Notes under the pieces: generated by a model
Seen by the model: only the letters and a program-made list of their open reading frames with translations
Told to the model about the DNA's origin: nothing
The model's database searches: none
Position numbers and translations under genes: made by a program
In this document: positions 1-10,200 of the stretch, piece by piece
How positions within the stretch are numbered: the stretch's first letter is position 1
Layout: the number at the start of each line of letters is the position of its first letter
Source: CAINVV01 sp037140615
GTDB lineage: Bacteria; Bacteroidota; Bacteroidia; Bacteroidales; Prolixibacteraceae
DNA length: 32,493 bases
Assembly: GCA_037140615.1 (NCBI GenBank)
Contig: JBAXED010000039.1
Location: 1-32,493, forward strand
Direction: 5' to 3'

Positions 1-3
1 GCT

Positions 4-1011
4 ATGTGGAGGTTGATCGGCAATTCGCCCCTGTTGGTGATCCGCTTGAAATTCAAGGGTGAAATACGCATCATCTACGCCAAAGTTGAGCAATATAACA
101 TCACCGGAAGTATCAAAGACCGAATGGCACTTTATACCCTGCAGAAGTCTTACGAGATAGGATTAATCAAACCTGAAGACACCATCGTTGAGGCAACAAG
201 TGGCAATACCGGCATCTCATTTTCGGCGATTGGAAGAACTCTGGGTCACAAAGTTAAAATCGTTATGCCCGACTGGCTTAGCAAGGAAAGAATAGATATT
301 ATCCACAGTCTTGGGGCCGAAATCATACCTGTTTCACGCGAAGAAGGCGGATTTTTGGGGAGTATCCGAATCTCGGAAGAGATCGCTGCTTCTCAGCCAA
401 ACATCTTTCTTCCCAAACAATTTGCCAATCCATTCAACGCCGAAGCACACGAGAAATCCACAGGTGCTGAACTTTGGTTTCAGCTTCAGACAAATGGGCT
501 AAAGCCAGACGCTTTTGTGGCAGGTGTTGGCACAGGTGGCACTGTAATGGGTGTAGGCAGGTACTTGAAAGCACAGTATCCGCATGTAAAAATTCATCCC
601 CTGGAACCCTCAAATTCACCTACCTTATCTACCGGATACAAGGTGAGTCAGCATAGAATACAGGGTATTTCGGATGAGTTTATTCCGGCACTTGTTGACT
701 TAAAGCAGCTCGACCGGATCGTTTCGGTTGATGACGGAGATTCAATTATCATGGCGCAGAAGCTGGCTTCCGAAATCGGATTGGCAGTTGGTATATCTTC
801 AGGTGCCAACTTCCTAGGAGCGTTGCAGTTGCAAAATGAAATGGGGAAAGATGCAGTCATCGCAACGGTCTTCTCTGATAGTAACAAGAAATACCTGAGT
901 ACAGATCTCTTGCGCAAAGAACCGGTTAAGGAAGGTTTTCTTTCGTCCGATGTAGAATTGCTCGACTATACCGTCTTCAACAGGGTATGCTCGGTTTGTT
1001 CAGATTTTTAA
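4..1011 (+). CDS. PLP-dependent cysteine-synthase-family protein, possibly 5'-truncated
   Basis: This is a fold-type II PLP enzyme of the cysteine synthase / cystathionine beta-synthase family, whose members do beta-replacement on O-acetylserine or related substrates in the cytoplasm. Visible motifs, counted from the ATG at 4: IGNSPL near the N-terminus (the family's IGNTPL), the Schiff-base lysine K38 in TGSIKDR, the substrate loop SGNTG (66-70), the PLP phosphate loop GVGTGGT (174-180), and SSGAN later. The C-terminus ends in a CSVC motif that classical CysK lacks, so it belongs to a variant subgroup and the exact substrate is open. Only three residues precede the IGN motif, and the frame stays open to base 1, so the true start may lie left of the window. 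It converges on the GH43 gene. Confidence 0.85.
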   Translation: MWRLIGNSPLLVIRLKFKGEIRIIYAKVEQYNITGSIKDRMALYTLQKSYEIGLIKPEDTIVEATSGNTGISFSAIGRTLGHKVKIVMPDWLSKERIDIIHSLGAEIIPVSREEGGFLGSIRISEEIAASQPNIFLPKQFANPFNAEAHEKSTGAELWFQLQTNGLKPDAFVAGVGTGGTVMGVGRYLKAQYPHVKIHPLEPSNSPTLSTGYKVSQHRIQGISDEFIPALVDLKQLDRIVSVDDGDSIIMAQKLASEIGLAVGISSGANFLGALQLQNEMGKDAVIATVFSDSNKKYLSTDLLRKEPVKEGFLSSDVELLDYTVFNRVCSVCSDF

Positions 1012-1069
1012 TTTGGGCGACCAGTAAACAGTGTTAAAGCAGAGAGCAGAAGAAGACTGCCGGAAATGA

Positions 1070-2824
1070 TTATTCAGATTTTACCACCACACTTCGCTCC
1101 CCAATTCCATTTTCATTGATGGCTTCGATGGCAAAATAGTATGGCTTTTCGATGTCCATTGTTTTAAGCCAATATTCGTTGGCACTATATACCATGATGC
1201 AATTGTACAGTTTATCGGGAGAAGTCCCCAAGTATAAATTGTAAGCATAGGCATTATCAGTCGGGTACCATTTCAGCCAGGCACTGCGTTTGTCTTTTTG
1301 AGTCCGTAGCACCACAAATCCCTTCACTTTGTCCGGGTTGCGACCCTCACCATTTCCGAAAATCCGAAATCCACTGATGGCGAACTTACCGGAAGGAACA
1401 TGAAGATTAATGAGCTTCAGGAAGCGTGTCTGAACAGGCTTGCTTAACTCAATATAGTCGTGCGGAACATCCTTGTCGTTGGTGCTTTTGTCGGTCAGCA
1501 GGTTCCATCTTTTGCCGTCTTTGGATTCCAGAATCTTGTATTGATGGTGCAAGCCTGATCCTTTTCCCAAAATGTCGGCATCCTGATCGGCATAATTTAT
1601 TTGAATCGCCCTAACGGTGGAAACGGCTCCCAGATCTGTTTGTATCCACTCATCCTTGTTGCCAGATGCCGCGCACCAGTAGGTTTTGATGCTCTCATCG
1701 ACCGCGTTGTTGGCACTGTACGATCCAAAAGTAGAAGAGACCGTTACTGGCTTGTTGTAATTTAGCAACATCCAGCCAGTGAACCGGCTCTGTAAATGGT
1801 CATCACTTTTATCCGGCAGAAAGGTTGGATAGTCTCCAAACGACTGGTTGCAAAAAAGGACTCCATCCTTGTCGAATCCCGCCGGCCAAATACCTATGCG
1901 GCGTTCGAAGTTATTTTTCACGGAGATGGAGATGGTGGATACATGCCAGAAATTGTCCCAACGATCCTGGAAAGTAGCTCCATGACCCGCTCCATTGGCA
2001 AATCCTCCCGGCTTGAAACTAAAGGGCATAGATTGTGGTGTAAATGGACCGAGGGGAGAGTCGCCCACGACAACACCATCGGCATAACCGCTAAATTCTG
2101 TACCAGGTGCTCCATATTGAAGGTAATATTTGTCCTTGTGTCTGGTCATCCAGGCTCCTTCCATAAACGGATCCAGGAAAGTGTTGTCCATATGCTCGCC
2201 AAAGCGTTGCCATCCATACCTCCAGGGTTCAAGAAGGTAAAGTTCTTTCCGCGTTCCGATGGGTTGCATCGTTTTTCGGTTTAGTTCAATCCCATATAGG
2301 GGAAAACGGTTGCTGCTTCCGTTGTACATGTAGAATTTACCATTCTCATCCGTAAAAAATGCCGGATCCCATCCGCCGATTTCCAGGGAGTCGACGAGGG
2401 GTTTCCAACTGTTGCTTTTGGGATTTGTGCTCATCCAAAGCGTGAAATTACTCGTATAAGTAGAACCAAAAACCAGCATTGTATCGCCAACAATGCCAAC
2501 GGCCGGAGCGCACAACTCATCATACACCTGATTCCACGGACGTAAGAATCTTTTTGAGATAAAGTTCCAGTTGATCAGATCGCTGCTCCACCAGTAGCCC
2601 CATTGATTGGTAGAAAAAAGATAGTAATCATCTTTGTACTTCACAATAACAGGGTCGGCAGTTGCACGATGGCGTCCGGCCTCACTGAAATTTGGGATGG
2701 GTGTATAACCGTAATCCAGATTGATGGGGTTGCAATAGGTCTTTTGTGTCTGCGCTGACAACTGAAAATGTAAGGCAAAGGAAAGTGCCAAAACAAGAAT
2801 GGCCAAAGTAGTTTTTTTCGTCAT
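1070..2824 (-). CDS. secreted GH43-family glycosidase with F5/8C (discoidin) domain
   Basis: This 584-residue exported enzyme probably cleaves arabinose- or xylose-containing glycans. It has a signal peptide of about 25 residues ending in LSAQ. A five-bladed-propeller GH43 module follows (about 45-335), with the family's catalytic triad recognisable as D57 (ATADPV, base), D153 (GWDPAFF, pKa modulator) and E222 (MEGAWM, acid). A discoidin / F5/8 type C carbohydrate-binding domain (about 350-490) comes next, then a short fibronectin-III-like domain (about 498-584). No T9SS C-terminal sorting domain is apparent, so it is more likely periplasmic or surface-attached by other means. No SusC/SusD genes lie beside it, so it is not in an obvious polysaccharide utilisation locus. 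The substrate cannot be read from the sequence. Confidence 0.85.
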   Translation of the reverse strand: MTKKTTLAILVLALSFALHFQLSAQTQKTYCNPINLDYGYTPIPNFSEAGRHRATADPVIVKYKDDYYLFSTNQWGYWWSSDLINWNFISKRFLRPWNQVYDELCAPAVGIVGDTMLVFGSTYTSNFTLWMSTNPKSNSWKPLVDSLEIGGWDPAFFTDENGKFYMYNGSSNRFPLYGIELNRKTMQPIGTRKELYLLEPWRYGWQRFGEHMDNTFLDPFMEGAWMTRHKDKYYLQYGAPGTEFSGYADGVVVGDSPLGPFTPQSMPFSFKPGGFANGAGHGATFQDRWDNFWHVSTISISVKNNFERRIGIWPAGFDKDGVLFCNQSFGDYPTFLPDKSDDHLQSRFTGWMLLNYNKPVTVSSTFGSYSANNAVDESIKTYWCAASGNKDEWIQTDLGAVSTVRAIQINYADQDADILGKGSGLHHQYKILESKDGKRWNLLTDKSTNDKDVPHDYIELSKPVQTRFLKLINLHVPSGKFAISGFRIFGNGEGRNPDKVKGFVVLRTQKDKRSAWLKWYPTDNAYAYNLYLGTSPDKLYNCIMVYSANEYWLKTMDIEKPYYFAIEAINENGIGERSVVVKSE

Positions 2825-2928
2825 AGTATAGTTGAAAACCCTAAGTTAGATATTCTTTATCTTATCCAAAAATGGGGATGAACGTTGGAGGCTTATGAAT
2901 GAAAGGATCTCACCAAAAAAGTCATTAT

Positions 2929-3555
2929 TTATCTTAAGGTCAAGGCAATTTTGATCCCCAGAAAGATAAGAAACCCCCCAAGTGTTAAGTTGATTATTCT
3001 TTCGTATTTAAGGAAGATCCTTTGAACATTTGGCTGGGCGAGGAAGATGGAAACGATGCTGAACCACGTAAAAGCAGTTAGCATGATGATGGCGGAGATG
3101 ATCAGGATGATGTAAACAGGTGTTGAGCTGCCGATCACAAAAGTAAAAAGGCTCAGAAAAAAGAGGGTGGCCTTTGGATTGAGAACATTCGTGAGAAATC
3201 CCATTTTAAATGCCTGCCAACGGGTGAGATCTGAAAGGGATTTCTCGGTTGAAACATCCAATTTGGATTTTCTGGACAGGATTGAAGCAACGCCAATATA
3301 AATGAGGTATCCTACACCAAGAAATTTGATGAGTGAAAAAAGCACCACAGATTTGGAAATCAGTAATCCGATTCCGGCAGCACAATAAAACAGGTGGATG
3401 CCAAGAGCCGCGCTAATTCCCAGGCTTGTAAATATCCCTGATTGGCGCGAGTAACAGAGCGCATTGCGGACGGTCATTACAAAATCCGGTCCCGGACTCA
3501 TGGCTGCCAGTAGGTTTAAGATGGAAACAGTTCCAATCAAAGGCAAATAATCCAT
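2929..3555 (-). CDS. LysE/RhtB-family amino-acid exporter
   Basis: This 208-residue inner-membrane protein has about six hydrophobic segments. It carries the family signature near the N-terminus, AAMSPGPDFVMTVRNAL, followed by the GxxxxxG-rich second helix (GISAALGIHLFY). LysE/RhtB proteins export amino acids such as lysine, threonine or homoserine and its lactone; the substrate here is unknown. The length is normal for the family and the ATG at 3555 gives an N-terminus in register with relatives. It lies on the same strand as, and upstream of, the GH43 gene with about 104 bases between, and is divergent from the small gene at 3680. No perfect -7 box was seen upstream. Confidence 0.85.
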   Translation of the reverse strand: MDYLPLIGTVSILNLLAAMSPGPDFVMTVRNALCYSRQSGIFTSLGISAALGIHLFYCAAGIGLLISKSVVLFSLIKFLGVGYLIYIGVASILSRKSKLDVSTEKSLSDLTRWQAFKMGFLTNVLNPKATLFFLSLFTFVIGSSTPVYIILIISAIIMLTAFTWFSIVSIFLAQPNVQRIFLKYERIINLTLGGFLIFLGIKIALTLR

Positions 3556-3679
3556 AAATATTTAGTTTTTGTCCACGTTTTGACCACGAAAAAATATAAA
3601 CATAGTAATCTATTATTTGTTCTTTTACTGTTGACAATCTACGTAAGTTTTCGCTAAGGGATACTAAATAACTAAAAAA

Positions 3680-3925
3680 ATGATTAGAATTAGAATTGTG
3701 AATGGAGTGGCCATTGATGTTGAGGAGCTCCGACCAAGAGAAACCAGATTCTCCCGATATAACAAATTGTTGTCAATTTTTGATAAATTCCTTATTGACA
3801 GATTCCAGATTCTGCAGGACAATCATTATATCATTCCCGTGGTTGAGGAACATGAATATTGGGCTCGTCCCGTTGGCAACGGAAAGATCCTTTTGATGTT
3901 GGATATCACAAAAAATAACATATAA
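3680..3925 (+). CDS. small hypothetical protein, 81 residues
   Basis: I do not recognise this protein. It is soluble, has no signal peptide or membrane segment, and is charged and aromatic: MIRIRIVNG at the start, a helical YNKLLSIFDKFLIDRFQIL segment (about residues 28-46), then a likely beta-hairpin region around HEYWARP and GKILLMLDI. It starts at an ATG preceded by an A-rich stretch (ctaaaaaaatg), typical of Bacteroidota leaders. A near-match to the TAnnTTTG box (TAAGTTTT, about 3641-3648) lies upstream. It stands alone between a divergent exporter gene and the response regulator 132 bases downstream. A shifted frame over the same bases is also open but looks like a shadow. Confidence 0.5.
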   Translation: MIRIRIVNGVAIDVEELRPRETRFSRYNKLLSIFDKFLIDRFQILQDNHYIIPVVEEHEYWARPVGNGKILLMLDITKNNI

Positions 3926-4057
3926 TCAGTATTATCAACTAGATTTCTAAAAAGCATTTTTTCAATATAGATTACTCACACAGGTCATTTATTCTTTTTA
4001 CTGACGCCGGTCGGTAAACCATTTTATTTTGTAAATTGGTGGTTGGTAAAAAGATAA

Positions 4058-5044
4058 ATGATGGAGACTATTCTGATCATAGAAGACACATACGAATTGA
4101 GGGCAAGTATTGCAGAAGTGTTGCGGCAGGAAGGATATAATGTGCTTCAGGCCGAAAATGGACGCATTGGAATTGAACAGGCATTGCAGCATGCGCCTGA
4201 TTTGATTCTGTGCGATATTATGATGCCCGGAGCTGATGGATTTGAAGTTTTAAAATTTTTGAAGCAGCAAAAGGGACTTCTAAACTTCCCTTTTATCTAC
4301 ATGTCGGCGCTCGAAGAACGCAAAAGTGTAAGAGAGGGGATGGAGCTCGGCGCCGATGATTATCTGGTTAAGCCGTTTACCATCGACGAATTGTTAAAGG
4401 CCATACAGGTTAGACTTGACAAGCACAGATCTATAGAAGTACAGATTAATTCCCAGATTGAAATTATTGAGCAAGAACTTCAAACCAGCATCACTGAATT
4501 AAAACAGCAGGTTGATTCGCAAGAGGTTTTGCTGGGTAGGATTGTTGCCGAGAAGGAGGAGGTAGCCGGAAAATTGATAGGGAAGCAAGAACAGCTTATG
4601 CAGGACGCCCTAAGATCTATCGAGATTAACAATACCCTGATGGAGATGTTCAGGCAGTTGACTATCGCGCTGCAAAAAGATCAGCTTACGGAAGTGCAAA
4701 GAAAAACATTCTCGGATTTACGAAACAAGTTGCGTACCCGTTCCATTTTACTTAATAACCAAACGGTTTTCCTTTTCAAATTTGAACAAACTTATCCCAA
4801 TTTCAAGCAAACGCTGCTAAGCCAATACCCCAAACTTAGGAAACAGGATCTTGTGCTTTTGGCTACCACTTTTATGCATTTGGACACGAACCAACAAGGA
4901 GCCATTCTTAATATAACCCCTGAGAGTATCAGGAAAAAAAAGTACAGGTTGAAAATGAAGATGGAACTCGGCAAGGAACAAGATTTGTCAGTTCCAGTTA
5001 AACAGTTTACCATGGGAATGAAAACGATGAAAAATAAATCATAA
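4058..5044 (+). CDS. response regulator: REC, coiled coil, LuxR-like HTH output
   Basis: This is a 328-residue two-component response regulator. The receiver domain (1-125) has the acidic pair E9/D10, phospho-acceptor D53 (LILCDIMMPG), S83 and K105 (YLVKPF). A glutamine/glutamate-rich coiled coil covers about 130-205. The C-terminal part (about 235-315) resembles the LuxR-like helix-turn-helix found at the end of many Bacteroidota regulators (pattern 'FP.L...D..L......L....A..LNI.PESIRKKKYRLK'), so DNA binding is likely. An alternative start is the next codon (ATG 4061). The gene ends 2 bases before the SDR gene, so it is probably cotranscribed with the SDR and ALDH genes. Its REC domain closely resembles that of the REC-kinase at 12424, which suggests both belong to one pathway. 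Confidence 0.85.
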   Translation: MMETILIIEDTYELRASIAEVLRQEGYNVLQAENGRIGIEQALQHAPDLILCDIMMPGADGFEVLKFLKQQKGLLNFPFIYMSALEERKSVREGMELGADDYLVKPFTIDELLKAIQVRLDKHRSIEVQINSQIEIIEQELQTSITELKQQVDSQEVLLGRIVAEKEEVAGKLIGKQEQLMQDALRSIEINNTLMEMFRQLTIALQKDQLTEVQRKTFSDLRNKLRTRSILLNNQTVFLFKFEQTYPNFKQTLLSQYPKLRKQDLVLLATTFMHLDTNQQGAILNITPESIRKKKYRLKMKMELGKEQDLSVPVKQFTMGMKTMKNKS

Positions 5045-5046
5045 AC

Positions 5047-5862
5047 ATGAAAATTAAAGAGGAAACTATTGTGTTGATCACCGGAGGAGCTTCAGGGATT
5101 GGGAAACTTATGGGCCAAATGGTTCTGCTAAAAGGGGCCCAGCTGATCATCTGGGACATTAACCAGCAAAAAATCGATGAAACAGTAGCAGAATTTTCTT
5201 CAATAGGAAAAGTTTGGAGCTACCTGGTTGATGTTTCGTCTGTTGAGCAAATCATTTCTACTGCTGCCCTGGTCAAACTGGAGCATGGGCCAATAGATCT
5301 GCTGATCAACAATGCCGGGATTGTCGTTGGAAAATTCTTTCACCTTCATTCGGACACCGACATCACCCGAACCATGGATATCAATGCCAATGCCCCGATG
5401 CATATTGCGCTTCAGTTTCTTCCGGATATGATTGCCAGGAGATCGGGTCATATCTGCAACATTGCATCCTCGGCAGGTCTGATCTCTAATCCACGAATGT
5501 CTGTCTATGCTGCCAGCAAGTGGGCTGCCATCGGCTGGTCCGACAGTGTTAGAATTGAGATGCAACAGCTTAAAACCAATGTCGGAATTACAACAGTTAC
5601 CCCATACTATATTAATACCGGCATGTTTGACGGGGTAAAGTCCTGGATTATTCCAATCCTCAAACCTGAAAAAGCAGCAAAAAGAATTATTTGCGGAATT
5701 GAACGAAATCAGTTCTTTGTTAAAATGCCGCTTATTATTCATTTTGTCAGATTGTGTCAGGGAATTTTCCCCATCTGGCTTTTCGATGTTATCGTTGGCA
5801 AGGGACTTGGTATTTATAAAACCATGGAACATTTTGAAGGACGAAAAACAAACAGTATTTGA
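5047..5862 (+). CDS. short-chain dehydrogenase/reductase (SDR)
   Basis: This 271-residue classical SDR has the cofactor motif TGGASGIG (12-19), D37 after beta-strand 2 (favouring NAD over NADP), NNAG (88-91), N113, the catalytic serine in IASSAG (141/142), Y154 and K158 (YAASK). The C-terminal part is hydrophobic (about 230-255, LIIHFVRLCQGIFPIWLFDVI), as in membrane-associated SDRs of the retinol / fatty-alcohol dehydrogenase type (SDR16C-like), so a lipophilic alcohol or ketone substrate is plausible. It begins 2 bases after the response-regulator stop and ends 2 bases before the ALDH start codon. That spacing implies one transcript and consecutive reactions, alcohol to aldehyde to acid. 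The substrate is inference. Confidence 0.85.
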   Translation: MKIKEETIVLITGGASGIGKLMGQMVLLKGAQLIIWDINQQKIDETVAEFSSIGKVWSYLVDVSSVEQIISTAALVKLEHGPIDLLINNAGIVVGKFFHLHSDTDITRTMDINANAPMHIALQFLPDMIARRSGHICNIASSAGLISNPRMSVYAASKWAAIGWSDSVRIEMQQLKTNVGITTVTPYYINTGMFDGVKSWIIPILKPEKAAKRIICGIERNQFFVKMPLIIHFVRLCQGIFPIWLFDVIVGKGLGIYKTMEHFEGRKTNSI

Positions 5863-5864
5863 CC

Positions 5865-7241
5865 ATGGAAAACTCATCCCGCGCCTTTATCGAATCTACC
5901 ATGGTTGCCCAGCAGAATTATTTCAGGTCACAAGCTACCAAATCACTGGATTCAAGAATTTCAAACCTAAAAAAATTTAAGTCAGCAATCTTTAAATATC
6001 AAAGCCGCATTGAAGAGGCACTGTGGCTCGATCTGCACAAGTCGCCTGAAGAGGCTTACCTGACTGAGATCAGTATTGTTCTCGGAGAGATTGACAGCCA
6101 CCTGAAAAATTTACGATGCTGGGCCAAACCAAAACGAGTTGCCACGCCGCTTGCTCTGTTGCCTTCCTCCAGCCGCATATTGTATGAACCATTGGGAACA
6201 GCCCTGATCATTTCGCCCTGGAACTATCCGTTTCAGCTGTTGATGACGCCATTGGTGGGTGCCATCTCTTCCGGATGCTGTGCGCTGCTGAAACCCTCTC
6301 CTTATACCCTGAACATTGCCAGGGTGATGGAAGAGTTGGTGGCAGAAATCTTTGATCCCGGTCATGTGGCAGTGGTGCAGGGAGGGAGAGAGGTGAACCA
6401 AATGCTGCTGGAACAGCGTTTCGATGTGATCTTTTTTACGGGAAGTCCTTCGCTTGGGAAGATTGTCATGCAGGCTGCAGCCAGATACCTAACCCCTGTT
6501 GTGCTGGAGTTGGGAGGTAAAAGCCCCTGCATTGTCGATGAAGGAGCCAACATCAAACTGGCTGCCAAAAGAATTGCCTGGGGAAAATGCATCAATGCCG
6601 GTCAAACCTGTATCGCCCCGGATTACCTGTTTGTGCACCATTCGGTGAAGGATCAGCTGGTGCGTGGAATAGCTGCTGCCATTGAAGAAATGTACGGGAA
6701 AACCATCAGGGAAAGCAGATATTTCCCAAGGATTGTCAATGATCAGGCCATGGTGAGATTGCAAAAGCTGATGATTCATGGTAAAATTAGCTATGGAGGA
6801 GAGGTCGATCTATCCCAAAAATTCATTGCTCCAACCATCATTGAAGATATACAACCTGATTTTCCAATCATGCAGGAGGAGATCTTTGGTCCACTGCTGC
6901 CACTCATGACATTTGACAACCTTGACAACGCGGTGGATTTTATCAACTCAAACGAAAAGCCACTGGCTTTCTACTATTTTGGAACAAACAAAGCAGCCAG
7001 GGATATCCTGAACAGAACTACTTCCGGAGGTGGCTGCATCAATGATACCCTGATGCACATCGCCAACCATCATCTGCCTTTCGGCGGAGTTGGAAACAGC
7101 GGAATGAGCAGTTACCACGGAAAATACAGCTTTCGAGCCTTCAGCCATGCAAGGGCCATTGTGAATTCGCCTGTCTGGATTGACCTGCCATTCAAATATG
7201 TACCGTTCAAATACTTCAAATGGGTCAAGAAAATTCTCTAG
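5865..7241 (+). CDS. ALDH3-like NAD(P)-dependent aldehyde dehydrogenase
   Basis: This 458-residue enzyme oxidises aldehydes to carboxylic acids. From the ATG at 5865, N120 (SPWNYPF), the FTGSPSLGK cofactor loop, general base E215 (LELGGKSP) and nucleophile C249 (NAGQTCIAPDY) are all present. The short length and the IAPDY motif after the cysteine match class 3 / fatty-aldehyde-type ALDHs. The aromatic C-terminus (VPFKYFKWVKKIL) could lie on the membrane, as in that class. A TTG two codons upstream (5859) overlaps the SDR stop; I prefer the ATG. It lies directly downstream of the SDR, so it probably removes the SDR product. The next gene, a large histidine kinase, starts 42 bases later. Confidence 0.88.
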   Translation: MENSSRAFIESTMVAQQNYFRSQATKSLDSRISNLKKFKSAIFKYQSRIEEALWLDLHKSPEEAYLTEISIVLGEIDSHLKNLRCWAKPKRVATPLALLPSSSRILYEPLGTALIISPWNYPFQLLMTPLVGAISSGCCALLKPSPYTLNIARVMEELVAEIFDPGHVAVVQGGREVNQMLLEQRFDVIFFTGSPSLGKIVMQAAARYLTPVVLELGGKSPCIVDEGANIKLAAKRIAWGKCINAGQTCIAPDYLFVHHSVKDQLVRGIAAAIEEMYGKTIRESRYFPRIVNDQAMVRLQKLMIHGKISYGGEVDLSQKFIAPTIIEDIQPDFPIMQEEIFGPLLPLMTFDNLDNAVDFINSNEKPLAFYYFGTNKAARDILNRTTSGGGCINDTLMHIANHHLPFGGVGNSGMSSYHGKYSFRAFSHARAIVNSPVWIDLPFKYVPFKYFKWVKKIL

Positions 7242-7283
7242 ATTCCCTATTTCCTTTATTAAGCATATTATTTATTGATCAAC

Positions 7284-10200
7284 ATGGAGAATAGCAAGAT
7301 ATCGATTCAACCGGTAGCTTTAGAAATTGTTAAAGAAGCTTCTGCCTTATACAAAAAGGCAGAGAAACTTTTGTTTGAACGACAAGAATTAAAGGAAGTA
7401 ATTCAAAACGACGTGGAATCTATCTCTTTGTACCACCAGATAGAAGTTCACCTGATTGAGCTTGAAATGCAAATAGAGGAGTTGCGTCTTGCCAATGAGA
7501 ATGATGAAAGTGAAGTAGCCAAATATCGCAGCATTTTTGAGAACATGCAAGATGCCTATTATGAGGCATCTCATGAAGGAATTATATTGGAAATAAGCAG
7601 ATCCATTGAGATCATCTCGAAGGGACAATTTACCCGGGAAGATTTACTGGGAAAATCTTTGAGCAGTTTTTACGAAAATCAGGAAGAGCGGACTATTTTT
7701 TACAATGAATTATTAAAAGCGGGAAGTATCAGCGATTATGATGTCTCTATCCGAAACCGGGATGGCTCGGTTATTTCTGTTGCTATTTCTTCTCGTATAG
7801 TATACAACGATAAGGGTGAGCCGGTAAAAATAATTGGCAGCATACGTGACATTTCCAAACGAAAGCGTGCAGAAGCAGACGTTGTAAGAATGCTTAAGAA
7901 TGAGAACCTTCTTTCAAAAATTTCAAAAAGTACTTTATATTCCACAGAACTTGATGATTTTCTGAATTTTTCGTTGGCCGAAATGGGCGAGTCACTTCAG
8001 GTAAGTCGTGTGTACATGTTCGAACATTTTCATACGACGAACACCATGGACAATACCCATGAATGGTGCGCGACGGGAGTAACACCTCAAATAGATGAAT
8101 TACAGGGAATATCCCTGGATGAAATGAATTGGTGGAAAGAAACACTTATTACTGAACATATTATTTGTTTTTCCGACATAGAAAGCATTCCTGATGAAAT
8201 AACAAAGGAGATTTTGCGTCCTCAGAATATCCTGTCTATCTTGGTTGTGCCAGTGCTCACAGGTGGCAGATATTCAGGATTTATTGGTTTTGATGATTGC
8301 AATACTCACCGCGAGTGGCTTCAGGATGAAATTGAAATACTTCACTCCATCTCGCACATGATTTCGGGGTTTATTGAACGAAAGCGTGCAGAAATGGCAC
8401 TGGAAAAATCGGTTGAGCAGCTTAATGTTGCTAACCGGAGCCTTGAAGACCGGGTAGAAATTCGGACTCGTGAAATCTATAGGTTGTCGCACCAGCAAGC
8501 AGTTATTAATGAAAATGCCGGACTTGCCATTATTTCAACTGATACGACCGGCATCATCCAGACCTTTAATTCGGCAGCTGAAATTATGCTGGGATACAAG
8601 GCAAATGAAGTGATCGGAAAAGTAAATGTGATTCAGTTCCATGATCCTGTTGAGCTGCTTGTGAGAGCTGCAGAACTATCATTGATAACCGGAGAGGAAA
8701 TAAAGCCGTATTTCGAACTATTTTCTACGCAGATTAATTTGATGCTTACAAATACGGCTGAGTGGACTTACGTTAGAAAAGACAAATCAAAATTTCCGGT
8801 CAAACTGACCATTTCCTTGTTCGAAGATTCTGATGGAAGTATTGGCGGTTACATCGGTGTGGCAATGGATATTTCGAAGGAGAAAAATGTGTTGAACTCA
8901 TTGCGTGAAAGCGAGGAGCGATTTCACCGTATGTTTCATGATCATGCTGCCGTTATGTTGCTGGTAGATCCGGTTACCGGAGAAATTGTGGACGCGAATA
9001 AGGCTGCTGAAGATTATTATGGTTATCGGTTCGATAATAAATTCCCGTTGAAAATTACGGACATTAATGCTTTGTCCGAAGAAGATGTAAAAGGCGAGAT
9101 GCAATTTGCCATGATTCAAAATCATAATTATTTTGAATTTCCTCACAAACTAGCTTCAGGAGAAGTCCGTAATGTTGAAGTTCATTCAACGCCTATCGAT
9201 GTAGGAGGGAAAAAATTACTTTTTTCAATCATCCATGATATTACTGAACGAAAGAAGATAGAGGAAAATCTAAAAAATAGTGAAAAGACTTTAACGCAAA
9301 TTGCGGATGGATTGCCAGTTTATGTTTCCGTCATCAATAAAAATCTGGAATTTATTTTTGCAAATGAGGCTTACGAGAAGTTCTTTAATGCCGGGAATTC
9401 TGTTATGATTGGTAAGCACGCGAATGAGTTCCTTCCTGCAAAGGTGTTTGAGAGAGCTTATCCATTTCTCCTCAAAGCACTGGAAGGAGAATCAACAACT
9501 TTCGACAGTCTCATCAAAGATGGCAAAGGAGAAGAACACAATATGCTGGTTACCCATTCTCCTTATTACCAGGACAATGTAATTTTTGGTATTTTGTCAA
9601 CCGCCATCGACATCACCGCGCGGGTTCAGGCCGAAGAGCGTCTCAAACGAAGTGAAGCAGAAAACAAGGCCATTCTCTCAGCAATTCCTGACCTGATGTT
9701 TCGTTTGAACAGGCAGGGTATTTTTCTTTCTGCGCATTACTATACCCATGAATCTCTTTATGTACAAGAGGATATTTTTATTGGGAAGAGTCTTCAGGAA
9801 GTTCTTCCTCCAGATATCAGTCTTCAAGCTTCAAACGCTTTGGCACAATCATTTTTGACAGAAGAGACCATTACTTTTGAATATGAGCTGCTTGTTCAGG
9901 GTGAAAAACATTTTTACGAAAACAGGATTCAGGCTATTTCAGAGGAGGAAGCACTCTCAATTGTGCGGGACATCAGCCAACGCAAACATGCCGAATTGGC
10001 CCTTCTCTGGAACGAAGAATTTTTGAAGAAAATGACGGAATCCTCTCCGCTTGCCTTTTTGGTCGTAGACAACCGGACAGATGATATTCTTTTCATTAAC
10101 CATCAGTTTTGTGAAATCTGGGGTATCAATCACCTCGAAGAACGTATCAGACTGGGAGAACTGAAAAACAACGACATCATTCCGGATTGTTTACCGGTAC

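Noticed and set aside
1796..2284. Plus-strand open frame of 162 codons inside the GH43 gene
   Set aside because: Antisense to an enzyme with signal peptide and intact catalytic triad; no recognisable features.
3702..3896. Alternative frame over the 81-residue orphan gene (64 codons)
   Set aside because: Less balanced composition and a weaker start than the frame at 3680.
5200..5877. Reverse-strand open frame of 225 codons inside the SDR gene
   Set aside because: Antisense shadow of a well-supported SDR; composition shows no domain or signal.
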